The notes under the pieces were generated by a model. It saw only the letters and a list, made by a program, of their open reading frames with translations, did not search any database and was not told the origin of the DNA. Shown here piece after piece: positions 15,312 to 24,538 of a stretch of DNA of 46,414 nucleotides. Both the position numbers and the translations under genes were made by a program. Source of the stretch: Dehalococcoidia bacterium UBA2588. GTDB taxonomy: Bacteria; Chloroflexota; Dehalococcoidia; Lucifugimonadales; UBA3495. How positions within the stretch are numbered: position 1 is the first letter of the stretch; each line of letters starts with the position of its first letter. The stretch lies in contig DDKW01000027.1 of NCBI GenBank assembly GCA_002339805.1, positions 1-46,414 of the forward strand, given 5' to 3'.

Positions 15312-15977
15312 ATGTGTGGCAGATTCAATTTATCTTATAGTACTAGTGATGTATCAGTTAAATTACCAAACGTTTTATGGGACTTTGACCAGGCTCCTAA
15401 TTTCAACATAGCTCCATCTCAACAGATTTCTGTGGTATCTGAATTAAAAGGTGTGTTTACAGGGAGTATCATGCAGTGGGGAATTCCAATTACAACATCT
15501 GACGGTAAGACTGCCTTGATGAGTAACACAAGAATAGAACGGATACTCCATAAGAACAAATGGAATAAAAGTATGGATAATATATGTTTTATTCCTGCTT
15601 CTGGATTTTATGAATGGGATAAATTTAGCACTGAAAAGATTCCGTATAATGTTCAATTGCGTGATTCTGAACTGTTTTTAATGGTCGGTATTTGCAGACA
15701 GACTTCTTCGTCTTTAAATTGTTCCATATTGACATGTTCTGCGAGGCATCCGCTAGGTGACATTCATGATAGATGTCCTGTGGTTCTTCCTTTAAATGCG
15801 GATTTGAACGTATCGAATTCTTCAACTAGGGAATTAGATTTTTTGAATGCTTCATTGGAATTGCAGCCACAAATGGATCTTTTTTTGACTCAAGTATCAA
15901 CGCGTGTAAACTCTGTTAGGTTTAATTCTTTTGAATGCTTGATGGAAGATCGTACACAACAGATAAAATTGTTTTAA
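15312..15977 (+). CDS. SRAP family abasic-site-protecting protein (YedK/HMCES)
   Basis: A 221-residue member of the SOS-response-associated peptidase family. These proteins form a covalent thiazolidine link with abasic sites in single-stranded DNA through Cys2. All key positions are visible: Cys2 in MCGRFNL, the Asn of MSNTRIE, the Glu of IPASGFYEW and the His of IHDRCPVVLP. Length is typical. The Met is expected to be removed to expose Cys2. There is no strong ribosome site before the ATG. It is divergent from the Gly/Cys-rich gene across a 116-base gap. No recognisable SOS box was found there by eye. Confidence 0.93.
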   Translation: MCGRFNLSYSTSDVSVKLPNVLWDFDQAPNFNIAPSQQISVVSELKGVFTGSIMQWGIPITTSDGKTALMSNTRIERILHKNKWNKSMDNICFIPASGFYEWDKFSTEKIPYNVQLRDSELFLMVGICRQTSSSLNCSILTCSARHPLGDIHDRCPVVLPLNADLNVSNSSTRELDFLNASLELQPQMDLFLTQVSTRVNSVRFNSFECLMEDRTQQIKLF

Positions 15978-16078
15978 CTTTAAGATTTGTGCCATGATAA
16001 TTGAGTGATAGAATATTTATGTGTTAGAACAGAGTAATAGTTTGATTATCAACTTAGATTAATGAAAAGAGGTAAAAA

Positions 16079-17578
16079 ATGGATAATTCATATGATGTAA
16101 TAGTAGTGGGTGCAGGTAATGCTGCACTGAGTGCTGCAATAGCAGCTAAAGAGAACTGCAGTTCAGTGTTGGTATTAGAAAAAGCCCCTGAATATTTTAG
16201 AGGTGGGAATACATATTTTACCGGTGGGTTAATCAGATTTTCCTTTGACGGGATTGAAGATCTAAAAGAAGTAATTTATGACATGTCAGAAACCGAAGAA
16301 AATTCAATAGAAGTTGGTAGTTATACAGAGGATCAGTTTTATGATGACATGATGCGAGTCACACATGGATTGACGGATCCAGAGCTAGCTCAAATTCTAA
16401 CTACTCAATCACTTCCAACTATGAAATGGCTGACACAGAAAGGCGTAAGATTTGTAATGGCTTTTGGGCGACAAGCATTCAAAGACGGAGATAAGTATAG
16501 GTTTTGGGGTGGAGCCATAGTAGAAGCTGTAGGAGCTGGGAAAGGTCTTTCTGATCAACAATTTGAAGTTTGCAAGCGTGAAGGTATAGAGGTCAGATAT
16601 GGAGCTGAGGCCAAGAAATTAATTCAAGACAATAAAGGAAGAATTTCTGGAATAACGATTTTAGGACCAGATGGCTTCGAAGATATTTCTGCTGGTTCAA
16701 TTGTTCTTGCTTCTGGTGGTTTTGAAGCCAATGCTGAAATGAGATCTAGATATTTAGGACCTGGATGGGAAAACGTTAAAGTCAGGGGAGTGCCGTACAA
16801 CACAGGCGATGGTATCCGAATGGCTCTAGAGGTTGGAGCTCAATCCCATGGGCATTACAGCGGTTGCCATGCTGTAGCCTGGGATATGAATGCACCTGCA
16901 TCCGGAGACAGAAACATCACAGAGCTTTACCAAAAACATTCTTACCCGTTTGGATTGATTGTGAATATTAACGGAAAAAGATTTGTAGATGAAGGGTATG
17001 ACTTCCGGAATTACACATACGTAACTTATGGAAGAGCATTAATGGATCAACCTCAAGGGCTAGCGTTTCAAATATTTGATGGCAAAGTACTAGAAAGAAA
17101 ACTATTGAGAGATGAATATAACATCCCAGAAGTAACTAGATTCGAAGCAAACACGATTGAAGAATTAGCGTTGGGTTTGGATATTGACCCCAAGGGCTTA
17201 GTCGACGAAATTGAAGCTTATAATAAGGCCGTCAGGACTGACATTGAATATAATCCCACAATTAAAGATGGCCGCTGCACCGAAGGCCTTGAAGTTGATA
17301 AAACCAACTGGGCAGAAACAATAGATCAGCCTCCATATGTTGGATATGCTGTGACTACAGGGATTAGTTTTACTTTTGGGGGAGTTAAGATTAATAACAG
17401 AGGTCAAATCATGAATAGTAGCTTGGAGCCAATACAGGGTCTTTATGCTGCAGGAGAAATGGTCGGAGGCTTATTTTATTATAATTATCCCGGAGGTTCT
17501 GGATTGTCTGCTGGTATGACTTTTGGTAAATTAGCTGGGGAAACAGCAGGCAGAGACGCCATGGTTTTAAAAGATTAA
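16079..17578 (+). CDS. FAD-dependent dehydrogenase, TcuA / fumarate-reductase flavoprotein type
   Basis: A 499-residue flavoprotein. The dinucleotide-binding motif is at the N-terminus (YDVIVVGAGNAALSAAIAA), followed by EKAPEYFRGGNTYFTGG. The C-terminal FAD contacts are in GLYAAGEMVGGLFYYNYPGG and GSGLSAGMTFGKLAG. The order and length match the FAD-dependent tricarballylate dehydrogenase (TcuA) branch of the fumarate reductase/KsdD superfamily. The exact substrate, a tricarballylate, fumarate or ketosteroid-like compound, cannot be determined. AAGAGG lies about eight bases before the ATG. No TcuB/TcuC partners lie nearby, so a tricarballylate role is doubtful. A downstream inverted repeat (GATCAAG 17600-17606, CTTGATC 17642-17648) could help end the transcript. 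Confidence 0.85.
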   Translation: MDNSYDVIVVGAGNAALSAAIAAKENCSSVLVLEKAPEYFRGGNTYFTGGLIRFSFDGIEDLKEVIYDMSETEENSIEVGSYTEDQFYDDMMRVTHGLTDPELAQILTTQSLPTMKWLTQKGVRFVMAFGRQAFKDGDKYRFWGGAIVEAVGAGKGLSDQQFEVCKREGIEVRYGAEAKKLIQDNKGRISGITILGPDGFEDISAGSIVLASGGFEANAEMRSRYLGPGWENVKVRGVPYNTGDGIRMALEVGAQSHGHYSGCHAVAWDMNAPASGDRNITELYQKHSYPFGLIVNINGKRFVDEGYDFRNYTYVTYGRALMDQPQGLAFQIFDGKVLERKLLRDEYNIPEVTRFEANTIEELALGLDIDPKGLVDEIEAYNKAVRTDIEYNPTIKDGRCTEGLEVDKTNWAETIDQPPYVGYAVTTGISFTFGGVKINNRGQIMNSSLEPIQGLYAAGEMVGGLFYYNYPGGSGLSAGMTFGKLAGETAGRDAMVLKD

Positions 17579-17708
17579 ATATTTACAGGGACTAAAAAAG
17601 ATCAAGACTTGTCATCAGATATATATTGGGATAGACTAGGGCTTGATCCATAGGCTAAGGAATTATTTTAATTATTTAGGATCATAAAGACGGATCGAGA
17701 GAGGGAGT

Positions 17709-17891
17709 ATGTTTGACAAGCAAAGTTTAGACAGTTTGTTTGAAGAGCTCAGAGATGAATTCGAACTGGAACCTGAATGGGAAGAAATAGAACAAGCTGC
17801 ACACCTTGGAGTTGCTAGGTCTGATGCAGGCGTAGAACTAGGTGATATTGACGGGCGAGTCGCTGATTTAATAGATAAACACAAGCCTTAA
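17709..17891 (+). CDS. Small acidic hypothetical protein
   Basis: A 60-residue, strongly acidic protein (many Glu/Asp, for example LFEELRDEFELEPEWEEIEQ), predicted to be mostly helical, with no membrane segment. I do not recognise the family. A purine-rich stretch GAGAGAGGGAG ends one base before the ATG, so a ribosome site is present though placed close. It follows the TcuA-like gene by 130 bases and is followed by a hairpin at 17912. An overlapping frame on the minus strand is rich in Ser and Leu and looks like a shadow. The gene is probably real, but its role is unknown. Confidence 0.55.
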   Translation: MFDKQSLDSLFEELRDEFELEPEWEEIEQAAHLGVARSDAGVELGDIDGRVADLIDKHKP

Positions 17892-17911
17892 TCAAGAGGA
17901 TTGTGTTTACA

Positions 17912-17930
17912 ATCTGCATACTTTGCAGAT
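17912..17930. terminator. Small hairpin after the acidic protein gene
   Basis: ATCTGCA (17912-17918) and TGCAGAT (17924-17930) form a 7-bp stem with a 5-base loop, followed by CTTCTGAATT. The T-run is weak, so it is only a possible terminator. Confidence 0.35.
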
Positions 17931-17992
17931 CTTCTGAATTATAGAATTTGTATTGGTGTGACTAGTGTCGTATCGATTCTCCAGAATTCGAG

Positions 17993-17998
17993 TATAAT
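17993..17998 (+). promoter_or_regulatory. Probable -10 box upstream of ridA-like gene
   Basis: A perfect TATAAT lies 76 bases before the ATG at 18075. No good -35 hexamer is found at the right distance, so the call is weak. The rest of the 183-base gap shows only the hairpin at 17912. Confidence 0.3.
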
Positions 17999-18074
17999 GT
18001 CCAAATCATAACGTATCGAATTAGAGCATTATAAACATGTGCCCAAATTCGAATCACATTAAAGAGGAGGACTT

Positions 18075-18419
18075 ATGGAAATAACAAGAGCTGAAACCGG
18101 TGCACGAATGAGTAGGAGTGTTGTTCATAACGGAGTAGTATATTTGGCTGGAACAACTGGAACAGGTTATGAAAGCATTACTACTCAAACTACAGAAATA
18201 TTATCTAAAGTCGATGAATTATTGAAGAATGCAGGATCTGACAAATCCAAATTGTTACGTGCTGAGATATGGCTAGATGACATGCGGTATTTTGATGAAA
18301 TGAATGCCGTATGGGATGCATGGATACCTGAAGGATGTGCCCCTGCAAGAGCATGTGGCTCAGCTCATCTCGCTAGGGCAGGTGTATGGGTCGAGATAAT
18401 TCTCACTGCTGCAGTATAA
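18075..18419 (+). CDS. RidA family protein (enamine/imine deaminase type)
   Basis: A 114-residue YjgF/RidA-family protein. The family's N-terminal pattern RSVVHNGVVYLAGTTGTG is seen at about 14-31, and the signature region PARACGSAHLARAGVWVEI near the end contains the Arg that binds the substrate carboxylate in RidA. RidA removes reactive 2-aminoacrylate-type enamines; other family members have different uses. A strong ribosome site (AAGAGGAGG) lies about six bases before the ATG. It ends eight bases before tRNA-Gly, for which its 3' end appears to supply a promoter-like sequence. Confidence 0.9.
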   Translation: MEITRAETGARMSRSVVHNGVVYLAGTTGTGYESITTQTTEILSKVDELLKNAGSDKSKLLRAEIWLDDMRYFDEMNAVWDAWIPEGCAPARACGSAHLARAGVWVEIILTAAV

Positions 18420-18420
18420 A
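18391..18420 (+). promoter_or_regulatory. Possible tRNA-Gly promoter inside the ridA-like gene end
   Basis: TCGAGA (18391-18396), an 18-base spacer and TATAAA (18415-18420) end seven bases before the tRNA. The match is moderate, and readthrough from the upstream gene is an alternative. Confidence 0.3.
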
Positions 18421-18427
18421 TCTGAGT

Positions 18428-18502
18428 GCGGGCGTAACTCAGTGGTAGAGTGTTTGCTTCCCAAGCAAAAAGTCGAGGGTTCGAATCCCTTCGCCCGCTC
18501 CA
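18428..18502 (+). tRNA. tRNA-Gly (anticodon CCC)
   Basis: Cloverleaf with acceptor GCGGGCG/CGCCCGC, anticodon stem TTTGC/GCAAA and loop TTCCCAA (anticodon CCC, reading GGG), T-arm GAGGG-TTCGAAT-CCCTT, discriminator T and encoded CCA (18500-18502). Confidence 0.95.
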
Positions 18503-18532
18503 GTATTTTATAATACTTAGCTAGGAGCTGAT

Positions 18533-19000
18533 ATGGGAATACTCAATGAAGATATGAAGAGGATGATTCGTCAGCAAAGAATGGGATTCATTGCCACGGT
18601 TTCTCCTGAAGGATTACCAAATCTTTCTCCTAAAGGAACGACTGCAGTCTGGGATGACGACCACTTGGTTTTTGCTGATTTAGGATCTCCGGACACAATC
18701 AGAAATCTTAGAGAAAATCCAGATTGTGAGATCAACATATTGGATTATTTTGTAAGAAAAGGATATTCCTTTAAAGGGAAAGGACAAATTCTGACAGAAG
18801 GTGATTTATTTGATCAAATTCATGAGTCGGTAACAGCTAACAGAAGTGGTAGAGCCTATCCCAGTGGACGATACGTTCTAATACAAATCACAGAAGCAAA
18901 TGTCTTGGTGTCGCCAGGTTATTCTTCAGGTAAGACTGAATCTGAAATGAGAGAGGAATGGGAAAATCATTGGTCATCAGTTCAGTTAGAGAATTCATGA
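18533..19000 (+). CDS. Pyridoxamine 5'-phosphate oxidase-fold (FMN-binding) protein
   Basis: A 155-residue split-barrel flavin-binding-fold protein. The start MGILNEDMKRMIRQQRMGFI and then ATVSPEGLPNLSPKGT and LVFADLGSPDTIRNLRENP are characteristic of the PPOX-like group, where the SPKG(T) segment contacts FMN phosphate. Members include pyridoxamine oxidase relatives, F420-dependent reductases and heme-degrading proteins, so the reaction is open. TAGGAG lies about six bases before the ATG. It lies between tRNA-Gly and a small unknown gene 15 bases downstream. Confidence 0.88.
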   Translation: MGILNEDMKRMIRQQRMGFIATVSPEGLPNLSPKGTTAVWDDDHLVFADLGSPDTIRNLRENPDCEINILDYFVRKGYSFKGKGQILTEGDLFDQIHESVTANRSGRAYPSGRYVLIQITEANVLVSPGYSSGKTESEMREEWENHWSSVQLENS

Positions 19001-19015
19001 GATCTTAAATTACTG

Positions 19016-19405
19016 ATGAATAATTCAAAGATAAACTTGTACGTGATTCTTCTGTTAATTAATGTGCATTTTCCTAAATCTGCTTTCCAAATTCAACAAT
19101 TAATGACTTTGTGGGAAGATAAAATTCTAAATCTGCTGCCTGGATCTATTCGTGGAAAGGAAATAGCTTCTGATTATGAAAATAATCCTCTATGGAAAAC
19201 AAGGATTGTTGTGGCGATAACAGAATTGCAGGAATTAAGCTACATCAAAAGATTGAGTCCGTACAGTATGCAATATCAGAGATACGCTATTACTGATTTG
19301 GGAGTTCAGGATATGTCTGATCCTGATCTGGAATTTAAAAATAATTTGTCTGGTGATGATATTACGTTAACATTGGAGATTGAGAAGTTTCTTGGAAATA
19401 TATAG
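19016..19405 (+). CDS. Hypothetical protein, possible winged-helix
   Basis: A 129-residue protein I cannot assign with confidence. Residues about 40-100 (IRGKEIASDYENNPLWKTRI, then ELQELSYIKRL and YQRYAITDLG) could form a winged helix like those of PadR/MarR-type regulators, with the hairpin wing before the repeated YQRYAIT strand. The N-terminus is hydrophobic but too short to be a clear membrane helix. It lies 15 bases after the PPOX-like gene and 48 before secA. No strong ribosome site is seen before the ATG. DNA binding is a guess. Confidence 0.55.
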   Translation: MNNSKINLYVILLLINVHFPKSAFQIQQLMTLWEDKILNLLPGSIRGKEIASDYENNPLWKTRIVVAITELQELSYIKRLSPYSMQYQRYAITDLGVQDMSDPDLEFKNNLSGDDITLTLEIEKFLGNI

Positions 19406-19453
19406 TCAGAATCATAGTGATTATTTGAAAATAAATATAAAATATATTGAGAT

Positions 19454-21994
19454 ATGGTTACATTATTTAAAAAATTAACTGGTGATAATAAGGTCATTAA
19501 GCGTGCTCAAAAATTGGTTGAACAGATTAATGCGCTGGAACAAGATTTTACGAATTTGTCCGAAAGCCAAATTCTAAATAAAGCTAATGAGCTTAAATCT
19601 AATATTACCAATGGGGAAAGTCTGGATGATGTTTTAGTCCCTGCATTCGCTTTAGTTAGAGAAGCATCTAAAAGGACTTTAGGCCAGAGGCATTATGATG
19701 TACAGCTGATTGGAGGAATAGCCCTCCATAGTGGTCAAATTGCAGAAATGAAAACGGGAGAAGGGAAGACTTTGGTTGCAACTTTGCCCGCGTTTTTGAA
19801 TGCATTGAATATGTCAGTACATATTGTAACTGTGAATGATTATCTGGCTATTAGAGATGCGGAATGGATGGGGCCTATTTATTCGTTGTTAGGGTTAACA
19901 GTAGGATGCCTTCAGCATGATAGCGCTTATGTGTATGATCCTGATTCCACTACGAACATGAAATTAGTAGACCGCTCTGTAGCATATGATTCAGACATAT
20001 TGTATGGGACAAATAATGAATTTGGGTTCGATTATCTTAGAGATAATATGAGCGTGGAAAGCGAGCAGAGAGTTCAGAATAGATTGGAATTCGCGATTGT
20101 GGATGAAGTTGACAACATTTTAATTGATGAAGCGCGGACTCCTTTAATTATCAGCGGCCCAGCTGAGGAACCTGTAAATTTATACGGCCAATTTTCTAAA
20201 CTGTCTACTCGACTCAGAGAGAATGAAGATTTCGTGGTTGATGAAAAAACGCAAGGAACCTCATTGACACAGGAAGGGATACAAAAATTCGAACAATGGT
20301 TGAAAGTAGATAATCTATATGAACCGGATAACTTTCATTTGGTGCATTTTGCAGAGAATTCAGTAGTAGCACAATTTTCTAAACAAAAGAATAGAGATTA
20401 TGTTGTCCGTGATGGTGAAGTGGTAATTGTCGATGAATTTACTGGACGGTTACAATATGGGAGGCGCTGGTCAGATGGTCTGCATCAAGCAGTAGAAGCC
20501 AAAGAAGGGCTGCGAATTCAGAAAGAAAGTATAACTTATGCGACTATTACGTTGCAGAATTATTTCAGACTTTATAAGAAATTATCTGGCATGACGGGAA
20601 CTGCTTTGACTGAATCGGATGAGTTTTATCAAATATATGGCCTGGAAGTGACAGAAATACCTACGAATTTACCGACTCAAAGAGAAGATCAAAGTGATCT
20701 GGTGTTTCAAAATTCCAAATCCAAATGGGCTGCAATTGTAGAAGATATAGCGTCAACCTATGAAACAAGCAGACCAATTTTGATCGGGACTGCTTCGATA
20801 GATGATTCGGAATATCTAAGTGATCGACTAAAGAAAAGAGGAATACCTCATAATGTGCTAAATGCTAAAAACCATGCAAATGAGTCTGAAATCATTGCTG
20901 GAGCGGGGCAATTGGGAGCAGTCACAGTGTCTACTAATATGGCAGGAAGAGGTACAGATATAGTACTTGGCGGTAAGTCTGATAGCACTGAAAAATGGGA
21001 TTCTGAACATGAATCTGTAATAGGATTAGGAGGGCTTCATGTAATTGGTGTCGAGCATTACGATTCCAGAAGAATAGACAATCAGTTGCGTGGTAGAGCT
21101 GGTAGACAAGGTGATCCTGGAACTTCTCAATTTTATGTTTCTTTAGAAGATGATTTAATGCAAAGATTTGGAGGGGAACGAATCAAATCGGTGATGAGCT
21201 GGACGGGGTTAGAAGAAGATATTCCTATAGAAAACAAGCTTATAACTCGTTCTATCAGAGGTGCGCAAGTTAAAGTTGAAGGTTATCACTTTGATATTAG
21301 AAAACATCTATTAAATTATGATGATGTTCTTAATAATCAGAGAACAGTTATTTACCAAGAGCGCAATGACATATTAGATTCGTCTGAATTAAAAAATAAA
21401 ATTAAAACTTTGTTGCGCGATGAATATGATGCAATGGTTGATCAACACCTGTCGGGACATAACAGTGACTTTTGGGATTATGACGCTTTTTATGCAGAAT
21501 TGAGTGCTATTAGTACTGTCCCACAAGAAATTGATGAAGAAGAATCGTTAGCGCAACTTGATCAAAAATATGTTAAAGATGTACTGCATACGCACTCTGA
21601 GGAAGTTTATTCAGAGAAAGAACAAGAGTTGACCGAGGATAATATGAGTATAGCTTCCAGGATATTGTTGCTTAAATCAATTGACACCAGATGGTTATCT
21701 CACTTAACTACTATGGAAAACTTAAGGACTGGAGTTGGATTACATGCGTACGGTCAGCGAGATCCTCTGATTGTTTATAAAACAGAGGGTTTTAAGTTGT
21801 TTACTGATTTATTAAGCCGGATCCGGTCGGATATGCTTAGAAGCTTGTTTAATGTCCATATGGATACTGGACAGACTCCAGTACCAAGACAAAAAAATAC
21901 TAAACTCGCGATTGACGCTTCTGGAAAGAAAATAGGTCGTAATGAATCATGTCCATGCGGAAGCGGGAAGAAATATAAGCGGTGCTGTGGTTAA
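19454..21994 (+). CDS. secA: Preprotein translocase ATPase SecA
   Basis: The motor of the Sec export pathway: it binds preproteins and pushes them through SecYEG using ATP. The 846-residue product has Walker A (EMKTGEGKTLVATLPAFL, Lys105), the DEAD-like site with VDEVDNILIDEARTPLI, the segment IVDEFTGRLQYGRRWSDGLH, the second motor domain with STNMAGRGTDIVLGG, and the LRGRAGRQGDPG motif. The C-terminal zinc-binding SEC-C motif is complete (Cys833, Cys835, Cys844, Cys845 in CPCGSGKKYKRCC). Length is normal. The ribosome site is weak. The stop codon is one base from that of the converging copA, leaving no room for a separate terminator. Confidence 0.97.
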   Translation: MVTLFKKLTGDNKVIKRAQKLVEQINALEQDFTNLSESQILNKANELKSNITNGESLDDVLVPAFALVREASKRTLGQRHYDVQLIGGIALHSGQIAEMKTGEGKTLVATLPAFLNALNMSVHIVTVNDYLAIRDAEWMGPIYSLLGLTVGCLQHDSAYVYDPDSTTNMKLVDRSVAYDSDILYGTNNEFGFDYLRDNMSVESEQRVQNRLEFAIVDEVDNILIDEARTPLIISGPAEEPVNLYGQFSKLSTRLRENEDFVVDEKTQGTSLTQEGIQKFEQWLKVDNLYEPDNFHLVHFAENSVVAQFSKQKNRDYVVRDGEVVIVDEFTGRLQYGRRWSDGLHQAVEAKEGLRIQKESITYATITLQNYFRLYKKLSGMTGTALTESDEFYQIYGLEVTEIPTNLPTQREDQSDLVFQNSKSKWAAIVEDIASTYETSRPILIGTASIDDSEYLSDRLKKRGIPHNVLNAKNHANESEIIAGAGQLGAVTVSTNMAGRGTDIVLGGKSDSTEKWDSEHESVIGLGGLHVIGVEHYDSRRIDNQLRGRAGRQGDPGTSQFYVSLEDDLMQRFGGERIKSVMSWTGLEEDIPIENKLITRSIRGAQVKVEGYHFDIRKHLLNYDDVLNNQRTVIYQERNDILDSSELKNKIKTLLRDEYDAMVDQHLSGHNSDFWDYDAFYAELSAISTVPQEIDEEESLAQLDQKYVKDVLHTHSEEVYSEKEQELTEDNMSIASRILLLKSIDTRWLSHLTTMENLRTGVGLHAYGQRDPLIVYKTEGFKLFTDLLSRIRSDMLRSLFNVHMDTGQTPVPRQKNTKLAIDASGKKIGRNESCPCGSGKKYKRCCG

Positions 21995-21995
21995 T

Positions 21996-24473
21996 TTAAG
22001 GGTTGATTTTCTTGATTCTTAGGGAGTTTGATATTACCGTTATTGAACTAAATGCCATTGCGAATGCTGCCATAACAGGGTTCAGGAATCCGTTGTCTCC
22101 GAATATGAAACTAAGGTTTGATGCATTGTAATTGAGCATTCCAAACACAGGATATAAGATTCCTGCTGCTATTGGTATGAGTAATAAATTATAAAAGAAT
22201 GCCCAGAATAAATTTTGCTTGATGATTTTCGAGGTGATTTCACTTAACTTGAATGAATCTATTATTGCTGATAAATCAGTTCTGAGTAGTGTGATTTGGG
22301 AAGCTTCAATAGATATGTCAGAACCCTGTCCTATAGCCATTGAAATATTAGATTGTGTGAGGGCAGGTGCATCATTAATTCCATCACCTATCATTAGAAC
22401 TTTGCTTCCTGCGGCTTGCAAATCAGTTATGAGAGAGTACTTTTTTTCAGGTGTAGTCTGGGAATAATATTTTGAGATTCCAAGTTGTTCTGCGATATTT
22501 TTAACGACTAGGTCGTTGTCTCCACTTGCGAGAATGATGGTTTTTCCTGTACTTTTCAGTATTTGGATAGTGTGGGGCGCAGATTGTTTGATTTTGTCGG
22601 TTAGAGTTATGAACCCTGCAAATTCGTTGTTTATCGATAAATAGACTCTAGTTTCAATTGTGTCCAATTCAGGTACATCAAGATTGATTGTCTGCATTAA
22701 GTTTTGATTTCCTAGGACAATTGATTTGCTATCTTTTCTTGCGGTTACTCCCAGTCCGGGATAGTTTTTAAATTCTGTGACATCTTCTAGAATAATGTTT
22801 CTTGATTTTGCATGCTGCACTATAGCTTTTGCTATGGGGTGTTCTGAGTAGTTTTCAAGTGAAGCGGCGATTTTGAGGAAGTTGTCTACTGGTAAGGAAA
22901 TAGGTTCAATTGATGAAACTTCGAGTTCTCCTTCCGTAAGTGTGCCAGTCTTATCAAACACAATTGTGTCAATATGTTTGAGTTGTTCTAAAGTTTCTGC
23001 ATCTTTTATTAATATACCTAATTGTGCTGCTTTCCCAGTACTGGTGACTATAGCGGTTGGCGTAGCTAGTCCTAACGCGCATGGACACGCGATTATTATT
23101 ATCGATATGAATGTTGTAGACGCGATTATCCATTGAGGTGAAGGTCCAAATAAGCCCCAGCCCAGGAATGCGAGTAGTCCTAGTAATAATATCGATGGCA
23201 CGAAAACGGACGATATTTTGTCTGCCAGAATTTGAACTGGTGCTTTAGATCCTTGGGCGCGTTCTACTAGAGAGATTATTTGCGATAACATAGAATCAGC
23301 TGTGTTTTTGGTTGTAATTACTGTAATGGAACCGTCAAAGTTTATCGTTCCTGTATAAACTTGTGATTTGGGCCCCTTGTCTTGAGGAACTGATTCCCCT
23401 GTTAGGATCGATTCATCTATACTAGTGAATCCTGAAAGAATAACTCCGTCTACGGGTACAATCTCACCGGGCCTGATTAATATGACATCGTCAATTTCTA
23501 TTTCGTTTATCTGCACTTCTATTTGATGATCGTTTCTTAATAAAGTTGCGGTAGTAGGCCTCAATTGAATAAGTTGCCTGATTGACTGAGATGTTTTAAC
23601 CATAGCAATTGTTTCTAGATATTTGCCTAAGAGTATTAATGTGATGATCATAGTTGAGGTGTCGAAAAATAAATATGAAGGAAATAACTCGGAAATGGAG
23701 GGGTCTATCAAGGGAGTATTAAGGATAGTTATGAAAACACTGTATCCGTACGCTACACTCGTGCCAATGATAATTAGACTATTCATGTTCGGGGCTAAAG
23801 CTATTAAACTTCGAATCCCTGAAGTATAAAAACTATAACCGCACCAGAATTGAATTACGGTTGCTATTACCAAACAATACACTTCTAGAAACGGAACGTT
23901 AGAGGTTATGGCATGCCAAGGTAGGAAATGCATACTCGTTAAGAAAATGAACATGCTTCCTAAAAATGAAACAGTTAATCTGTTTTTGATTCTCTGCAAT
24001 TCTTCGTTTTTGTTAAGTCGGTCTATTTCTTGGCTGTAAGTTCCTGGCGTGTTTGCTGAGTATCCTGCCTCGGTGATTGCGGCAATAAAGTTAGATGATT
24101 CTATGGAGTCAGTTGCGACATATTCTATGTTTGCCCGTTCTGTTGCTAAATTGACATTAGCTTCAAGTGTGTTGGGAATATTTCGGATTGCTGTCTCAAC
24201 ATGATTAACGCACGCGCCACAGGTCATGCCTGAAATGTTTAGGGTAAGGGTTGTGGATTTAATAGCGTACCCAGCTCGCTCGATTCCGATTCTTAGACTA
24301 GATAGGGATAAGAACCTTGCGTCGTAGCTTATATAGATGCCGTTGTTATTTGCTTCTGCCTCAACAGATTGAACGCCAAGGATTGAACGGAGATTTTGTA
24401 TAAGATCGCTTCCGGTGTTGTTTGAAATATCTTGCACTAAGGGGATATTTATAGTTGTTAAGCTGGAATTCAT
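21996..24473 (-). CDS. copA: Copper-exporting P1B-type ATPase
   Basis: An about 825-residue copper pump. It has a heavy-metal-associated domain with GMTCGACVNHVE, eight expected membrane helices, the phosphatase TGES loop, the ion-binding CPC (ACPCALGLATPTA), the phosphorylation site DKTGTLTEG, the HP motif SEHPIAKAI and the hinge GDGINDAPAL. An additional N-terminal domain-sized segment (about 1-75) has the ferredoxin-like pattern but lacks CxxC, so it looks like a degenerate metal-binding domain. ATG 24473 is preferred to the TTG at 24488, since AAGAG lies seven bases before it. CPC-type pumps export Cu(I) from the cytoplasm. The gene diverges from an MFS gene across a gap with a clear palindrome. 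Confidence 0.94.
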   Translation of the reverse strand: MNSSLTTINIPLVQDISNNTGSDLIQNLRSILGVQSVEAEANNNGIYISYDARFLSLSSLRIGIERAGYAIKSTTLTLNISGMTCGACVNHVETAIRNIPNTLEANVNLATERANIEYVATDSIESSNFIAAITEAGYSANTPGTYSQEIDRLNKNEELQRIKNRLTVSFLGSMFIFLTSMHFLPWHAITSNVPFLEVYCLVIATVIQFWCGYSFYTSGIRSLIALAPNMNSLIIIGTSVAYGYSVFITILNTPLIDPSISELFPSYLFFDTSTMIITLILLGKYLETIAMVKTSQSIRQLIQLRPTTATLLRNDHQIEVQINEIEIDDVILIRPGEIVPVDGVILSGFTSIDESILTGESVPQDKGPKSQVYTGTINFDGSITVITTKNTADSMLSQIISLVERAQGSKAPVQILADKISSVFVPSILLLGLLAFLGWGLFGPSPQWIIASTTFISIIIIACPCALGLATPTAIVTSTGKAAQLGILIKDAETLEQLKHIDTIVFDKTGTLTEGELEVSSIEPISLPVDNFLKIAASLENYSEHPIAKAIVQHAKSRNIILEDVTEFKNYPGLGVTARKDSKSIVLGNQNLMQTINLDVPELDTIETRVYLSINNEFAGFITLTDKIKQSAPHTIQILKSTGKTIILASGDNDLVVKNIAEQLGISKYYSQTTPEKKYSLITDLQAAGSKVLMIGDGINDAPALTQSNISMAIGQGSDISIEASQITLLRTDLSAIIDSFKLSEITSKIIKQNLFWAFFYNLLLIPIAAGILYPVFGMLNYNASNLSFIFGDNGFLNPVMAAFAMAFSSITVISNSLRIKKINP

Positions 24474-24538
24474 GTAGTAACTCTTCAAATGTTAGACAAA
24501 CTAATACTTAATATGTACCATACCGTAAATTGATAACC

